From CAYVZU01 sp964455935 (GTDB lineage Bacteria; Fibrobacterota; CAYVZU01): a DNA stretch of 20,200 nt. The stretch is from assembly GCA_964455935.1 (NCBI GenBank), contig CAYVZU010000068.1:1-20200 (forward strand), in the 5' to 3' direction. The translations under genes were made by a program, and so were the position numbers. This document shows, one piece after another, positions 7,118 through 15,514 of this stretch. The notes under the pieces were generated by a model. It was not told the origin of the DNA. It ran no database searches and saw only the letters and a list, made by a program, of their open reading frames with translations. Within the stretch, counting starts at the first letter, position 1. The number at the start of each line of letters is the position of its first letter.

Positions 7118-7882
7118 ATGAAATTCACGATTGGCCTTATTGCCTCAAGCATTTTTGTTTTCTGTTCCGCACCCCAGGTGAGCATTTCTCCGACATTCGA
7201 GCCCAAGACCAAAATCGAAACGGCAAAGGCAAAAGTCCGAATCCTGGATATGCGCATTGACAACATTGCCGCAAGTGAGCTGGTTATACCTTTCAATCCT
7301 TATCCTGGCCAGAACGAATCGCAATCGGCCAAGCTCCCCGATAACCTGGAGGCCCTGTTCTCTGGAAAAATTAATTCCTGCCTCACAGGAACCGGGCCCG
7401 AGGTGGAGATTCAGGTTCTGGTCAATCATGCCCGCAAAGGTTGGAGCGCCGGAATTGCCCAGAAGGCCGAGCTGGCGGAAGCTGATTTTCAGATCACGGT
7501 TGTGGAACCAGGCAGCGGCCAAGAGCTTCTGCTTAGCCATGTAATTGCCGCCACCAACCGGCCCTGCTCCAAAATCACGACTGCGACGATCAATGAAGTT
7601 TTCGCGGCCAACCTGATGAAAACCTTGAGTCGGTTTCTGCTGAATCAAGAAGAGATCAAGATTCTTAACGCGAATCTTGCGAAGGTTGCCGGAAATACCC
7701 CGGCGCGGGCCGTGCCCGCGGCTGAGAGCGCGCCGGTTGCAGAGACCCCAATGGCGGCTCCGGTCGCACCCGCGGCCGCAAACAAGCCTGCCGCGGAGAC
7801 TTCAGCGCCGGCTGCCTCAGTTGTGGACAGCGCTGCCGCGAAAGCCCCGGCACTTCCGGATTCTTTGAAGAAGCCAAATTAG
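7118..7882 (+). CDS. Exported protein, probable lipoprotein, Ala/Pro-rich tail
   Basis: A 254-residue protein of no family I can name. ATG at 7118 is chosen because GGAGG stands 6 bases before it; an in-frame ATG at 7088 lacks one. The N-terminus MKFTIGLIASSIFVFCSAPQ is a short signal peptide; Cys16 could be lipidated, although VFC is a weak lipobox, so plain cleavage after CSA is also possible. Residues about 25-190 look like an alternating alpha/beta domain (AKVRILDMRIDNI; VEIQVLVNHARKGWS; ADFQITVVEPGSG) similar in style to small envelope lipoprotein domains. From about 195 the chain is low-complexity Ala/Pro/Glu, a likely spacer in the periplasm. It follows the TPR gene on the same strand. 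Confidence 0.7.
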   Translation: MKFTIGLIASSIFVFCSAPQVSISPTFEPKTKIETAKAKVRILDMRIDNIAASELVIPFNPYPGQNESQSAKLPDNLEALFSGKINSCLTGTGPEVEIQVLVNHARKGWSAGIAQKAELAEADFQITVVEPGSGQELLLSHVIAATNRPCSKITTATINEVFAANLMKTLSRFLLNQEEIKILNANLAKVAGNTPARAVPAAESAPVAETPMAAPVAPAAANKPAAETSAPAASVVDSAAAKAPALPDSLKKPN

Positions 7883-8020
7883 ATTTGGTGACCGGAATAC
7901 GGCGTCTAACGCGAAACCGCGAACGCGCTTTGTCCAGCGTTGCCCATCGTCAGCCTGACCGGGTCCCTATTGTATTGGCTTCACCCAGGCCTGACTCAGG
8001 TGAATACGCCCATATGAATT

Positions 8021-8755
8021 ATGAAATTCTCGAATTCCGAAATTTCCCATTTCCCCATTTCTTTTTTTGTTTTGTGTTTCGCCCCGCCTTCCGCTATGTT
8101 CTGGCCGATGCGGCAACGTGTTGTAGGACGAATCGTGTTCTGTATATCCGGGCAGGCTGCCAGCGGTGCATTCAACCAGCGCCTGCATGACGCCGTCGTG
8201 TTTTGCGCCACCCAGGGCCTGAGTCCGGTCGTGAATTGGAAGGAGTTCTCCGAGTCCCAACCCTCTCTTGCGGCAAGCCTTGGCGCCAGCCGCAGGAAGC
8301 CCGTTCCCTTCCAGGGCAAATGCCCCTATGATTATCTTCTATGGATCCATCCCGATCTGGTTTTCAAACCCTCCCACATTCTCGATCTGATCGCCCGGGA
8401 CCGTGATATTGTCTCCGCCGCGAATGTATTGGGCGATGACCAGCATATTTCGGCGGTCGCAAAAATGCGACCCGTTGACATGATTCGCGGAGCCAGTTGT
8501 TTCATTCCGCTGGAAAAAATTCAGACGACTGGTGAATTGATCGAAGTAGAGTTTGCCGGCTTCGATTTTCTTCTCATCCGCAGAGGGGTTTTTGAGGCTC
8601 TGGAACAACCCTGGTTCAACACGGCGGGCGGCCCCGGAATTCTGACCCTTACGTCCGCCGAGGTCGGTTTCTGTCGAAATGCGCGGAAGCAAGGCTACAA
8701 AATCTACGTTGATCCTGCCGTACGCGTCCACAAGGAAAGGCGAAATATTTTCTAA
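8021..8755 (+). CDS. Glycosyltransferase-like (GT-A style) protein, start uncertain
   Basis: The product has the layout of a short GT-A glycosyltransferase-like domain. Seen: GRIVFCISGQAASGAFNQR as a first strand and loop; CPYDYLLWIHPDLVFKPSHI (101-120), where a DxD motif would be expected but H-P-D is found; FDFLLIRRGVFEALEQPWF; and a late RNARKQGYKIYVDPAVRVHK that reads like the C-terminal strand and His of many GT2-like enzymes. Length from the first ATG is 244 residues. The first 25 codons (8021-8095) are unusually AT- and Phe-rich and may be non-coding; ATG at 8096 or 8108 would start just before the conserved part. None of the three has a convincing ribosome-binding site. The spacer before it (7883-8020) shows no gene. 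Sugar donor and acceptor are unknown. Confidence 0.65.
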   Translation: MKFSNSEISHFPISFFVLCFAPPSAMFWPMRQRVVGRIVFCISGQAASGAFNQRLHDAVVFCATQGLSPVVNWKEFSESQPSLAASLGASRRKPVPFQGKCPYDYLLWIHPDLVFKPSHILDLIARDRDIVSAANVLGDDQHISAVAKMRPVDMIRGASCFIPLEKIQTTGELIEVEFAGFDFLLIRRGVFEALEQPWFNTAGGPGILTLTSAEVGFCRNARKQGYKIYVDPAVRVHKERRNIF

Positions 8756-8828
8756 TTTGCCGGTCTTGCTGGTGTACCCAAGCTCCTCATGTTCCGCTTT
8801 GAGTCCACTCTGGACATAGACTATTTTT

Positions 8829-10232
8829 ATGTGCGTGATCGATAAAATCCGACTGTCGATTCGGGAAGATAGGCTCATTTCCTCCAATGAGCATGGGCTT
8901 GTTGCGGTTTCGGGCGGGCCCGATTCCGTGGCTATGCTGCATATTCTTTCGAACGTGATCGGACCCGAGCTGGGACTGAGAATTACAGCGGTTCACCTCA
9001 ATCACAAACTGCGCGGCAAAAACGCCGATTCGGATGCGGAATTCGTAAACGATATCTGCCGGCAATGGGGTATTTCGCTGCATTGCGAAAGTCGCGATGT
9101 GGCTGCCAGCAAGCCCCCCGGCGAATCGATGGAGAACTGGGCACGCAAAATTCGATACGAGCTGTTCAAGGAAGTGCGGGCAAAACTCGGCTGTTCCTGG
9201 ACCGCAACAGGTCATACGCAAAGCGACCAGATCGAGACTGTACTGATGCGATTGATATCTGGGGCGGGGATTTGCGGACTTCGCGGAATCCTGCCGTTTC
9301 GACCGGACGGGATTATCCGGCCTTTGCTTGCGGTGAGCCGTCAGGAGGTAGACAGCTATCTTCAGAATCACAATATTCCATTCCGCATCGATGAGACCAA
9401 TGCCGACCTGCGTTTTCTCCGAAACCGCGTTCGGCATGATATTTTGCCGAGGTTAATCGAAAAGAAGCCGGATTTTGAGCTGGAATTGCTGAATTTGTCA
9501 AGTCACGCCCGCAGAACCTGGGCCGATCTCTCGAAAAAGGTGGCCATTGAAGCCGGAAAGGTCATCCGCGCCGATAAAAAAGGGCATTTCATTCTTGATT
9601 TAAAGGGGTCATTAAGTTATCCTAACTACGTCATTCGGGATTTTTTGGCAAAAATCGTGGAAAGGCCGGTACGGGCACACATTGCGGCCCTTAAAGAACT
9701 TTGTGGAAAACAGCCTGGAAAAAGCATAAAAGTACCGGGCTTTCGAATCTGGCGCACTGCGGAAGGGCTCCTGGTTCTGCCCAATTCGGTGGAAAAGCCC
9801 AGTAGCGGAATTGAAGTTGGTCTTGGTACACTGATTGCAAATGAAGAAGAGGGCCTGACGATAGGGTCGGCTCTTGCCGACGATCCTCCTGCCTATCCGC
9901 CGGCAGCAGCCTCGGAAGCCTACTTCGACGCCGATGCCGTGGGGGATGCCTGGACAATTCGGCCTTGGAGAGAAGGGGATCGCTTCTCTCCGCTAGGTCT
10001 TGGAGGAAGGCAGAAAAAAATTTCCGACCTGCTTTGCGAAAACAAGGTGCCGGTCCCGAAACGAAGAGACATTTTCGTTATGGAAACTCTGCATGGAATC
10101 GCGTGGGTTATAGGGCACCGGATTGGGGAACCCTTTCGCGTGCGCGCTGATTCAAAACGTATTGTGCGTGTTTATTTCGAGCGCAGTCTTCATAAAAATG
10201 GCGCTCAGCAAAAGGAGCAGTCCACGTTATGA
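8829..10232 (+). CDS. tilS: tRNA(Ile)-lysidine synthase
   Basis: TilS attaches lysine to C34 of the CAU-anticodon tRNA-Ile using ATP, turning it into an AUA reader; it is usually essential. The 467-residue length is that of the long E. coli-like form. Seen: PP-loop SGGPDS (28-33) in LVAVSGGPDSVAML; VHLNHKLRGKNADSDAEFV after it; the ATGHTQSDQIETVLMRLISGAG block, which carries the family's H.aDD-like motif here as HTQSDQ; and a C-terminal TilS domain ending with WTIRPWREGDRFSPLG and KKISDLLCENKVP. ATG at 8829 lacks a clear Shine-Dalgarno sequence. The stop overlaps the ftsH start as ATGA, so the pair is translationally coupled; tilS-ftsH adjacency is widespread in bacteria. Confidence 0.96.
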   Translation: MCVIDKIRLSIREDRLISSNEHGLVAVSGGPDSVAMLHILSNVIGPELGLRITAVHLNHKLRGKNADSDAEFVNDICRQWGISLHCESRDVAASKPPGESMENWARKIRYELFKEVRAKLGCSWTATGHTQSDQIETVLMRLISGAGICGLRGILPFRPDGIIRPLLAVSRQEVDSYLQNHNIPFRIDETNADLRFLRNRVRHDILPRLIEKKPDFELELLNLSSHARRTWADLSKKVAIEAGKVIRADKKGHFILDLKGSLSYPNYVIRDFLAKIVERPVRAHIAALKELCGKQPGKSIKVPGFRIWRTAEGLLVLPNSVEKPSSGIEVGLGTLIANEEEGLTIGSALADDPPAYPPAAASEAYFDADAVGDAWTIRPWREGDRFSPLGLGGRQKKISDLLCENKVPVPKRRDIFVMETLHGIAWVIGHRIGEPFRVRADSKRIVRVYFERSLHKNGAQQKEQSTL

Positions 10233-12328
10233 CGGGAAAGCCAGGAAAATTCAATCTTATGGACAAAATACCCAAATCCAACAAGCCAAAGGGCGGCCGG
10301 CCTCGAAAATCGCTGAACTGGCGCAGGCCTTCCAGGCCCATCATGTTCTGGGTCATATTCATTTTGCTGGTGGTCGTGAGCATGAAGTTTATGGACGAGT
10401 GGGGGACCATGAAAGAACGCCCCATTCCGTATTCCTATTTCGAGCGGATCATGAAGGACCCTGGCATCAAAATCACGCACGCCTCCATTGTAATGGCGGA
10501 GCCCAGCGTCGAGTTCCACGGCACCATCGACAAGAACAGCTCGCGACTGCCCACGACCACCGTTAATAACCGCGAGAAACCCTTCGAACGCTTTGTAACG
10601 AAGCTTCCAACCACACTCATCAACAGCCAAAGCCTGAGCGAGTGGGAAGCGCGGGGTATCCTGGTGGAGTTCAAGGAGCCGGGACTCAATTTCATGAATT
10701 TCCTGTACTCAATGCTGCCCTGGATCCTTATTCTGTTCATCTGGTTCATCTTCATTCGTCAAATGCAGGCCGGCGGGCAGAAGGGAATCTTCAGCTTTGG
10801 CAAGAGCCGCGCCCGGATCATGACGCAGGACCGGCCCAAGACAACGTTCGAAGACGTGGCCGGAGCCGACGAGGCCAAGGAAGAGCTTCAGGAGATCATT
10901 GAATTCCTTCGCGATCCCAAAAAATTCAAGCGCCTGGGCGGGAAAATTCCCAAAGGCGCCCTGCTGCTGGGTCCTCCTGGAACCGGAAAGACATTGCTGG
11001 CCCGCGCCGTTGCAGGTGAAGCCCGAGTGCCGTTTTTCTCGATTTCGGGCTCCGACTTTGTTGAGATGTTTGTGGGTGTTGGAGCAAGCCGCGTGCGCGA
11101 CCTGTTCGAACAGGGAAAAAAGGCCGCGCCCTGCATTATTTTCATAGATGAAATCGATGCCGTGGGACGACATCGCGGAGCGGGCCTGGGGGGCGGGCAT
11201 GACGAACGCGAACAAACCTTGAACCAGTTGCTGGTCGAAATGGACGGCTTCGAGTCCAACGACGGGCTCATCCTGATTGCAGCCACAAACCGGCCCGACG
11301 TGCTGGCCCCGGCCCTGCTTCGTCCCGGCCGGTTTGACCGCCAAATTGTCGTGGATCGTCCCGATATCAAAGGCCGCACCGGGATCCTGAAAGTTCACAC
11401 ACGCAATATTCCCCTGGCCGACGATGTGAATCTGGATGTGATCGCCCGAGGCACGCCGGGCCTCTCGGGCGCCGATCTGGCCAATCTGGTAAACGAAGCC
11501 GCGCTGATGGCGGCCCGCTACAACCAGAAGCAGGTGACAATGGTCAACATCGAGGATGCCAAGGACAAGGTCATGATGGGAGCCGAGCGCCGCAGCCGGG
11601 TCATTACCGATGACGAAAAGCATATCGTGGCGGTGCACGAAGCCGGCCATGCGATCGTCGGCAAATTCATTCCGGGCGCGGATCCCGTGCACAAGATCAC
11701 GATTATCCCACGCGGACGGGCCCTGGGACTCACCTTCAGCCTGCCGACGGATGATCGCTATATAAACCGCAAGAAGTACATTCTGGCCCAACTGGCAATT
11801 CTTCTGGGCGGACGCCAGGCCGAATGGTTGATCTTTCACGAGCGCTCCACGGGAGGTTCCAACGACATCGAACGGGCCACCGAAATCGCGCGTTCCATGG
11901 TCTGCGACTGGGGCATGAGCGAGAATCTGGGCCCTGTGACATTTGGAAAGAAGGACGAGGAGATTTTCCTGGGTCGCTCCATTGCGCAGCACCGCGATTA
12001 CAGCGAATCGACCGCGCAAGCCATTGACCATGAAGTCCGCAGTATCGTGGAAAGCCAGATCGGACTTGTCGACAAGATCCTCACCGAGAACAAGGACAAG
12101 TTGTCGGCGCTGGCCGATGCCGTGCTCGAGCATGAAATTCTGGACGCGGAGGAAATCGACCGTGTGTTGCGGGGCGAGAAACTTGAGACGGTCAAGAAAA
12201 CACGAGCCGCCCCGCAACCGGAAAAGGCCAAGGACGGGATTGGGACCGAAGTCCCTGCCGGTGAGCCGGTTGAGGCTCCCGCTTCGGCCGAGGCCGGCAA
12301 AGGCGTAAACATCGACACGCAAGTGTAA
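10229..12328 (+). CDS. ftsH: ATP-dependent zinc metalloprotease FtsH
   Basis: FtsH is a membrane-anchored hexameric AAA+ protease that removes misfolded membrane proteins and regulatory targets. Domains of the 699-residue chain: a basic cytoplasmic leader (1-37); helix 1 (about 38-54); a periplasmic domain; helix 2 (about 157-176); Walker A GPPGTGKT (248-255); Walker B IIFIDEIDAV; the second region of homology ATNRPDVLAPALLRPGRFDR with its arginine fingers; and the zinc site HEAGH (470-474). The N-terminal leader of about 37 residues and the Ala/Glu/Pro-rich tail of about 50 residues make it longer than the usual 610-650. ATG at 10229 has AAAAGGAGC upstream inside tilS. It is followed by a structured 111-bp spacer and folP. 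Confidence 0.98.
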   Translation: MTGKPGKFNLMDKIPKSNKPKGGRPRKSLNWRRPSRPIMFWVIFILLVVVSMKFMDEWGTMKERPIPYSYFERIMKDPGIKITHASIVMAEPSVEFHGTIDKNSSRLPTTTVNNREKPFERFVTKLPTTLINSQSLSEWEARGILVEFKEPGLNFMNFLYSMLPWILILFIWFIFIRQMQAGGQKGIFSFGKSRARIMTQDRPKTTFEDVAGADEAKEELQEIIEFLRDPKKFKRLGGKIPKGALLLGPPGTGKTLLARAVAGEARVPFFSISGSDFVEMFVGVGASRVRDLFEQGKKAAPCIIFIDEIDAVGRHRGAGLGGGHDEREQTLNQLLVEMDGFESNDGLILIAATNRPDVLAPALLRPGRFDRQIVVDRPDIKGRTGILKVHTRNIPLADDVNLDVIARGTPGLSGADLANLVNEAALMAARYNQKQVTMVNIEDAKDKVMMGAERRSRVITDDEKHIVAVHEAGHAIVGKFIPGADPVHKITIIPRGRALGLTFSLPTDDRYINRKKYILAQLAILLGGRQAEWLIFHERSTGGSNDIERATEIARSMVCDWGMSENLGPVTFGKKDEEIFLGRSIAQHRDYSESTAQAIDHEVRSIVESQIGLVDKILTENKDKLSALADAVLEHEILDAEEIDRVLRGEKLETVKKTRAAPQPEKAKDGIGTEVPAGEPVEAPASAEAGKGVNIDTQV

Positions 12329-12341
12329 CCCTAATTTCCGC

Positions 12342-12428
12342 CTCTGCCCACGGCGCAGAGTACGCGATCTCCAGCGGCTCTGCCATCCATAGACAGGCGC
12401 GGAGATCGGGGCAACCGGCTTCAGCCGG
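12342..12428 (+). promoter_or_regulatory. Three hairpins between ftsH and folP
   Basis: Three stems follow one another: CTCTGC (12342-12347) with GCAGAG (12355-12360); CGATCTCC (12365-12372) with GGAGATCG (12401-12408); and CCGGCT (12415-12420) with AGCCGG (12423-12428). None has a T-run after it. The last ends just before the folP ribosome-binding site (AAAGGG) and ATG at 12440. They could be RNA processing or attenuation sites, or a weak terminator. All of that is inference; the pairings themselves are seen. Confidence 0.45.
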
Positions 12429-12439
12429 GCAAAGGGTTC

Positions 12440-13276
12440 ATGAAGATTGGCGCCCGGGAATTCGATCTTACAGCCAGGATGTTGATTATGGGGGTCGTGA
12501 ACGTGACCCCCGATTCGTTTTCGGACGGCGGCCGTTTTTTTGATCCCGCATCGGCCGTTGAGCATGCCTTGCATCTGGCCTCTGAGGGAGCCGATATTCT
12601 GGATATCGGCGGCGAGTCGTCGCGCCCCGGCTCCACGCCCGTATCGGAAGCCGAGGAAATGCGGCGCGTGATCCCGGTTATTAAAGCGCTGCGCGGCGCA
12701 ACGGATCTCCCGATTTCGGTGGACACCACCAAAGCGGCGGTTGCCCAAGCGGCGCTGGCCGCTGGGGCGGCCATGATCAACGACATCACCGCCCTGCGAG
12801 CCGATGAGAGAATGGCGGGAATCGTGTCCGAAGCCGGATGCGCGATTTGCCTTATGCACATGAAAGGGGAGCCTCGGACCATGCAGAAGGCTCCCGTTTA
12901 TGCGGATGCGCCAGCCGAAATCCGTTCCTTTCTGAAAGAGCGGATTGACTTTGCCGTGAAGTCCGGAATCGCAAGAGAACTGATTTTTGTGGATCCGGGA
13001 ATTGGGTTTGGCAAGCGGCTTGAGGACAATCTCGCGATCCTCAAACACATCGGCCTGTTCAAGGATTTGGGGTGTCCGGTGTTGATTGGAGCATCGCGAA
13101 AAGCGTTCATTGGGATGCTGCTGGACCAGGCGCAGCCAGATCAGCGGCTATTTGGGACGCTGGGAGCGATTGCAGCGGCTGTGGCGGGCGGCGCCGATGC
13201 GGTGCGGGTCCATGATGTGAAACCGGCGCGGGAATTGATCCAGGTGATGAACGCGATTCTGCGGAGCGGAGCATGA
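12440..13276 (+). CDS. folP: Dihydropteroate synthase
   Basis: DHPS condenses 6-hydroxymethyl-7,8-dihydropterin diphosphate with p-aminobenzoate to dihydropteroate in folate synthesis; it is the sulfonamide target. The 278-residue TIM barrel shows all expected motifs: MGVVNVTPDSFSDGG (17-31), ILDIGGESSRPGS (53-65), ISVDTTKAAV (92-101) with Asp95, INDI (113-116), FVDPGIGFGK (183-192) with Asp185, LIGASRKAFIG (215-225) with Lys221, and the terminal RVH (256-258). ATG at 12440 follows AAAGGG. The stop overlaps the cdaA start as ATGA. With folD and fhs on the right edge, folate-related functions appear twice in this window. Confidence 0.97.
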   Translation: MKIGAREFDLTARMLIMGVVNVTPDSFSDGGRFFDPASAVEHALHLASEGADILDIGGESSRPGSTPVSEAEEMRRVIPVIKALRGATDLPISVDTTKAAVAQAALAAGAAMINDITALRADERMAGIVSEAGCAICLMHMKGEPRTMQKAPVYADAPAEIRSFLKERIDFAVKSGIARELIFVDPGIGFGKRLEDNLAILKHIGLFKDLGCPVLIGASRKAFIGMLLDQAQPDQRLFGTLGAIAAAVAGGADAVRVHDVKPARELIQVMNAILRSGA

Positions 13277-14037
13277 CGCTGTTTCGGATCGGTTTTCTCG
13301 ATGTGGGCATGTGGGACATGCTCGATATCGCGCTTGTTTCCATTCTGTTCTATTATCTCATGCTGCTTCTGCGCGGTACCCGTGCCACGCAAATGGTTTT
13401 CGGCATCGTGGCTTTGGTCTGCGTCTACCTTTTTGCGAGTTGGGTTCGGCTCAACGCGATTGTCTGGCTCATCTCTTTGATTTGGAAAGTCGGCGTCATC
13501 GCCCTGGTTATTGTATTCCAGCCGGAGCTTCGCGGCGCGTTGGCCAAAATCGGCACCTATGGCGTAACCGGCCTTACGGGACGCAAACGAAAGAGCCTCT
13601 ATACCGTCGAAGAGGTCACGCGGACGGCAATCGAGTTGTCGCGCAAGGGCATGGGCGGACTGATTGCGATCGAGCAGGAGGTGGGGCTTCGAAATTATAT
13701 CGAGACCGGAAAATCACTTTTATGCCGCGTCAATGCCGAGTTGTTGATCTCTCTCTTCTTCACGAATGCGCCTTTGCACGATGGGGCGGTTATTATCCGC
13801 ATGGAGACCATTGTGGCGGCCGGGTGCGCTTTGCCGCTTACGCAGGATACCGCCTATGACCACCTTATTGGCATGCGCCACCGGGCCGCGGTGGGTCTTT
13901 CATGCGAAACTGATGCGGTAGTGGTGGTTGTGTCCGAAGAAACCGGCGCCATCTCGATTGCCTACAATCGGGAACTCCACTCGAACATTCCCAAGGAACG
14001 GCTTCAGATCGCTCTGGAATCGATGCTTAAGGGATAA
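13273..14037 (+). CDS. cdaA: Membrane diadenylate cyclase, CdaA type
   Basis: CdaA makes cyclic di-AMP from two ATP molecules at the inner membrane. In other bacteria c-di-AMP controls potassium and osmolyte balance and wall integrity. The 254-residue protein has three N-terminal hydrophobic helices (about 15-35, 38-58 and 62-80), then a DisA_N cyclase domain with the two signature motifs: DGA (170-172, in LHDGAVII) and RHR (202-204, in GMRHRAAVG). FQPELRGALAKIG is the usual link between membrane and catalytic parts. The start lies inside the folP stop (ATGA), so folP and cdaA are coupled. No ybbR-type (cdaR) regulator gene follows; hisS converges instead. Confidence 0.95.
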   Translation: MTLFRIGFLDVGMWDMLDIALVSILFYYLMLLLRGTRATQMVFGIVALVCVYLFASWVRLNAIVWLISLIWKVGVIALVIVFQPELRGALAKIGTYGVTGLTGRKRKSLYTVEEVTRTAIELSRKGMGGLIAIEQEVGLRNYIETGKSLLCRVNAELLISLFFTNAPLHDGAVIIRMETIVAAGCALPLTQDTAYDHLIGMRHRAAVGLSCETDAVVVVVSEETGAISIAYNRELHSNIPKERLQIALESMLKG

Positions 14038-14047
14038 TTGAAATTGA

Positions 14048-14137
14048 AAATTATGAATGAATCGGTAATTATAAATTGGGGGCCTGAAAAATAGCGGAAA
14101 CAGGGATTCTCAATTACCAATTACGAATTCATAATTT
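14048..14137. terminator. Imperfect inverted repeat between convergent cdaA and hisS
   Basis: AAATTATGAAT (14048-14058) pairs perfectly with ATTCATAATTT (14127-14137), and the imperfect match continues inward for about 20 more bases (GGTAATTATAAATTGG against CAATTACCAATTACGAA). It sits between two genes transcribed towards each other, so a two-way terminator is likely. The right arm contains the last codons and stop of hisS. Confidence 0.5.
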
Positions 14138-15404
14138 CCTTCTCAATCTCCGCTTCCTTTACCGCTTTCTGGTCGCCCGTCGAGAGATTCTTCATCCGCA
14201 CCAAGCCTTTTTCGATCTCGTCATCGCCCAGGATCAGGGCAAAGCGGGCATTGGATTCAGCGGCGCGCTTCAACTGCTTTCCCGGGTTCTCGGTCTCGAA
14301 TGAAAAGACCGCACTTTTATTGCGGCTGCGCAGTAGCGCCGCCAGGCGCTGGACATGCGTTTTGGCGTTGTTTCCGATTGCCACAATATAGCAGTCGATA
14401 TCACGCTGGTATTCGGGCAGCAGATTCTTCTGGCGAAGGATATCGGCCAGTACCACATCGCCAATGCCAAAACCGGTGGCTGGGCAAGGCCGTCCACCGA
14501 GCGACTCCAGCAGATGATCGTATCGGCCGCCTCCCGCTATGGCCCGCATCTTTTCGCCCTTAAAGAAGACCTCAAAGACAATTCCCGTGTAGTAGGCCAA
14601 TCCGCGTACGATCTTGGGGTCGAATTGACAGACCGTATTGATCCCATATGCATCAGCGGCCTGGAAAAGCATTTCCAGCTCACCAAGCCCCTGCTTTTCC
14701 ATCGCGGGAAAGATCCGGGAAAATTCCTGCAGAGAACCGACGGACTGTACGGCCGAAACGCTTGCGATCTGCGCCGCGCTGATTCCGGTCCCCGCAAGCA
14801 GGCGCGAGTATTCCTGAGCATCCACTTTCTCCTGGCGGTCCAGAACCGATAAAACGCGGCCGTACGTTACCGGATCAATGCCGATGCTTTGAAATGCGCC
14901 CTGGAGCAGCTTGCGGCTGCTGACGCGAATGCAGAAGTCTTCGTCGGTCAATCCGAATGAACGAAGCATATGCGCAATGGCCGCCAGGAGTTCGGCATCG
15001 GCTGCCGGGCTGGGCGTGCCAATGATGTCCAAGTTCAACTGGAAGAACTCGCGCAACCGTCCCTTTTGCATTCGTTCATACCGGAAGCAGCGTGGGATCG
15101 AAAACCAGCGCAATGGGTAGCGAAGGCTTGTGCCGCTGGCGTTCACCATACGGGCCAGCCCAGGAGTCAGCTCGGGCCGAAGCGCCAAATCGCGCTGAGC
15201 CTTGTCCTTGAAGTTATAGAGCTGGTGGACAATTTCGTCGCCCGACTTGGCGGTAAAAAGTTCAAGGTGTTCGAAGATGGGTCCTTCGTATTCTTCGAAC
15301 CCAAACAGCCGCGCCGTTGTCCGCCATTTGTCGAAGACATAATTTTCCACGGCCATCGCGGCTGGATAAAAGTCCCGTGTCCCTTTGGGTGCCTGGAATT
15401 TCAT
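14121..15404 (-). CDS. hisS: Histidyl-tRNA synthetase
   Basis: HisRS charges tRNA-His with histidine. The 427-residue class II synthetase has the expected parts: PKGTRDFYP (6-14) at the N-terminus; motif 2 around FRYERMQKGRLREFFQLNLD (107-126); the histidine-specific LAYYTG (269-274); motif 3 GFGIGDVVLA (311-320); and an anticodon-binding domain from about 335, including GKQLKRAAESNARFALILGDDE in pieces. ATG at 15404 has no good Shine-Dalgarno sequence; AT-rich TAATAT about 20 bases upstream could be a -10 giving a short leader. The C-terminal residues IMNS are encoded inside the inverted repeat at 14127-14137, so the end may have been altered by repeat insertion. It is divergent from the WYL regulator. 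Confidence 0.96.
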   Translation of the reverse strand: MKFQAPKGTRDFYPAAMAVENYVFDKWRTTARLFGFEEYEGPIFEHLELFTAKSGDEIVHQLYNFKDKAQRDLALRPELTPGLARMVNASGTSLRYPLRWFSIPRCFRYERMQKGRLREFFQLNLDIIGTPSPAADAELLAAIAHMLRSFGLTDEDFCIRVSSRKLLQGAFQSIGIDPVTYGRVLSVLDRQEKVDAQEYSRLLAGTGISAAQIASVSAVQSVGSLQEFSRIFPAMEKQGLGELEMLFQAADAYGINTVCQFDPKIVRGLAYYTGIVFEVFFKGEKMRAIAGGGRYDHLLESLGGRPCPATGFGIGDVVLADILRQKNLLPEYQRDIDCYIVAIGNNAKTHVQRLAALLRSRNKSAVFSFETENPGKQLKRAAESNARFALILGDDEIEKGLVRMKNLSTGDQKAVKEAEIEKEIMNS

Positions 15405-15514
15405 AGGGCAAAAAAATACATATTACGGCAAGGCGGTCCAAAGGCCGGCGCAGCCGAAGCGCATTCGAATCGCGCATAGTGCCATGGCCCGACCGGGTTT
15501 TGTATCTTAAGAAA

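Noticed and set aside
10709..13048. A 779-codon open frame antisense to ftsH and folP
   Set aside because: It is a shadow of high-GC codon use opposite two certain genes; its composition is not protein-like and it has no family motif.
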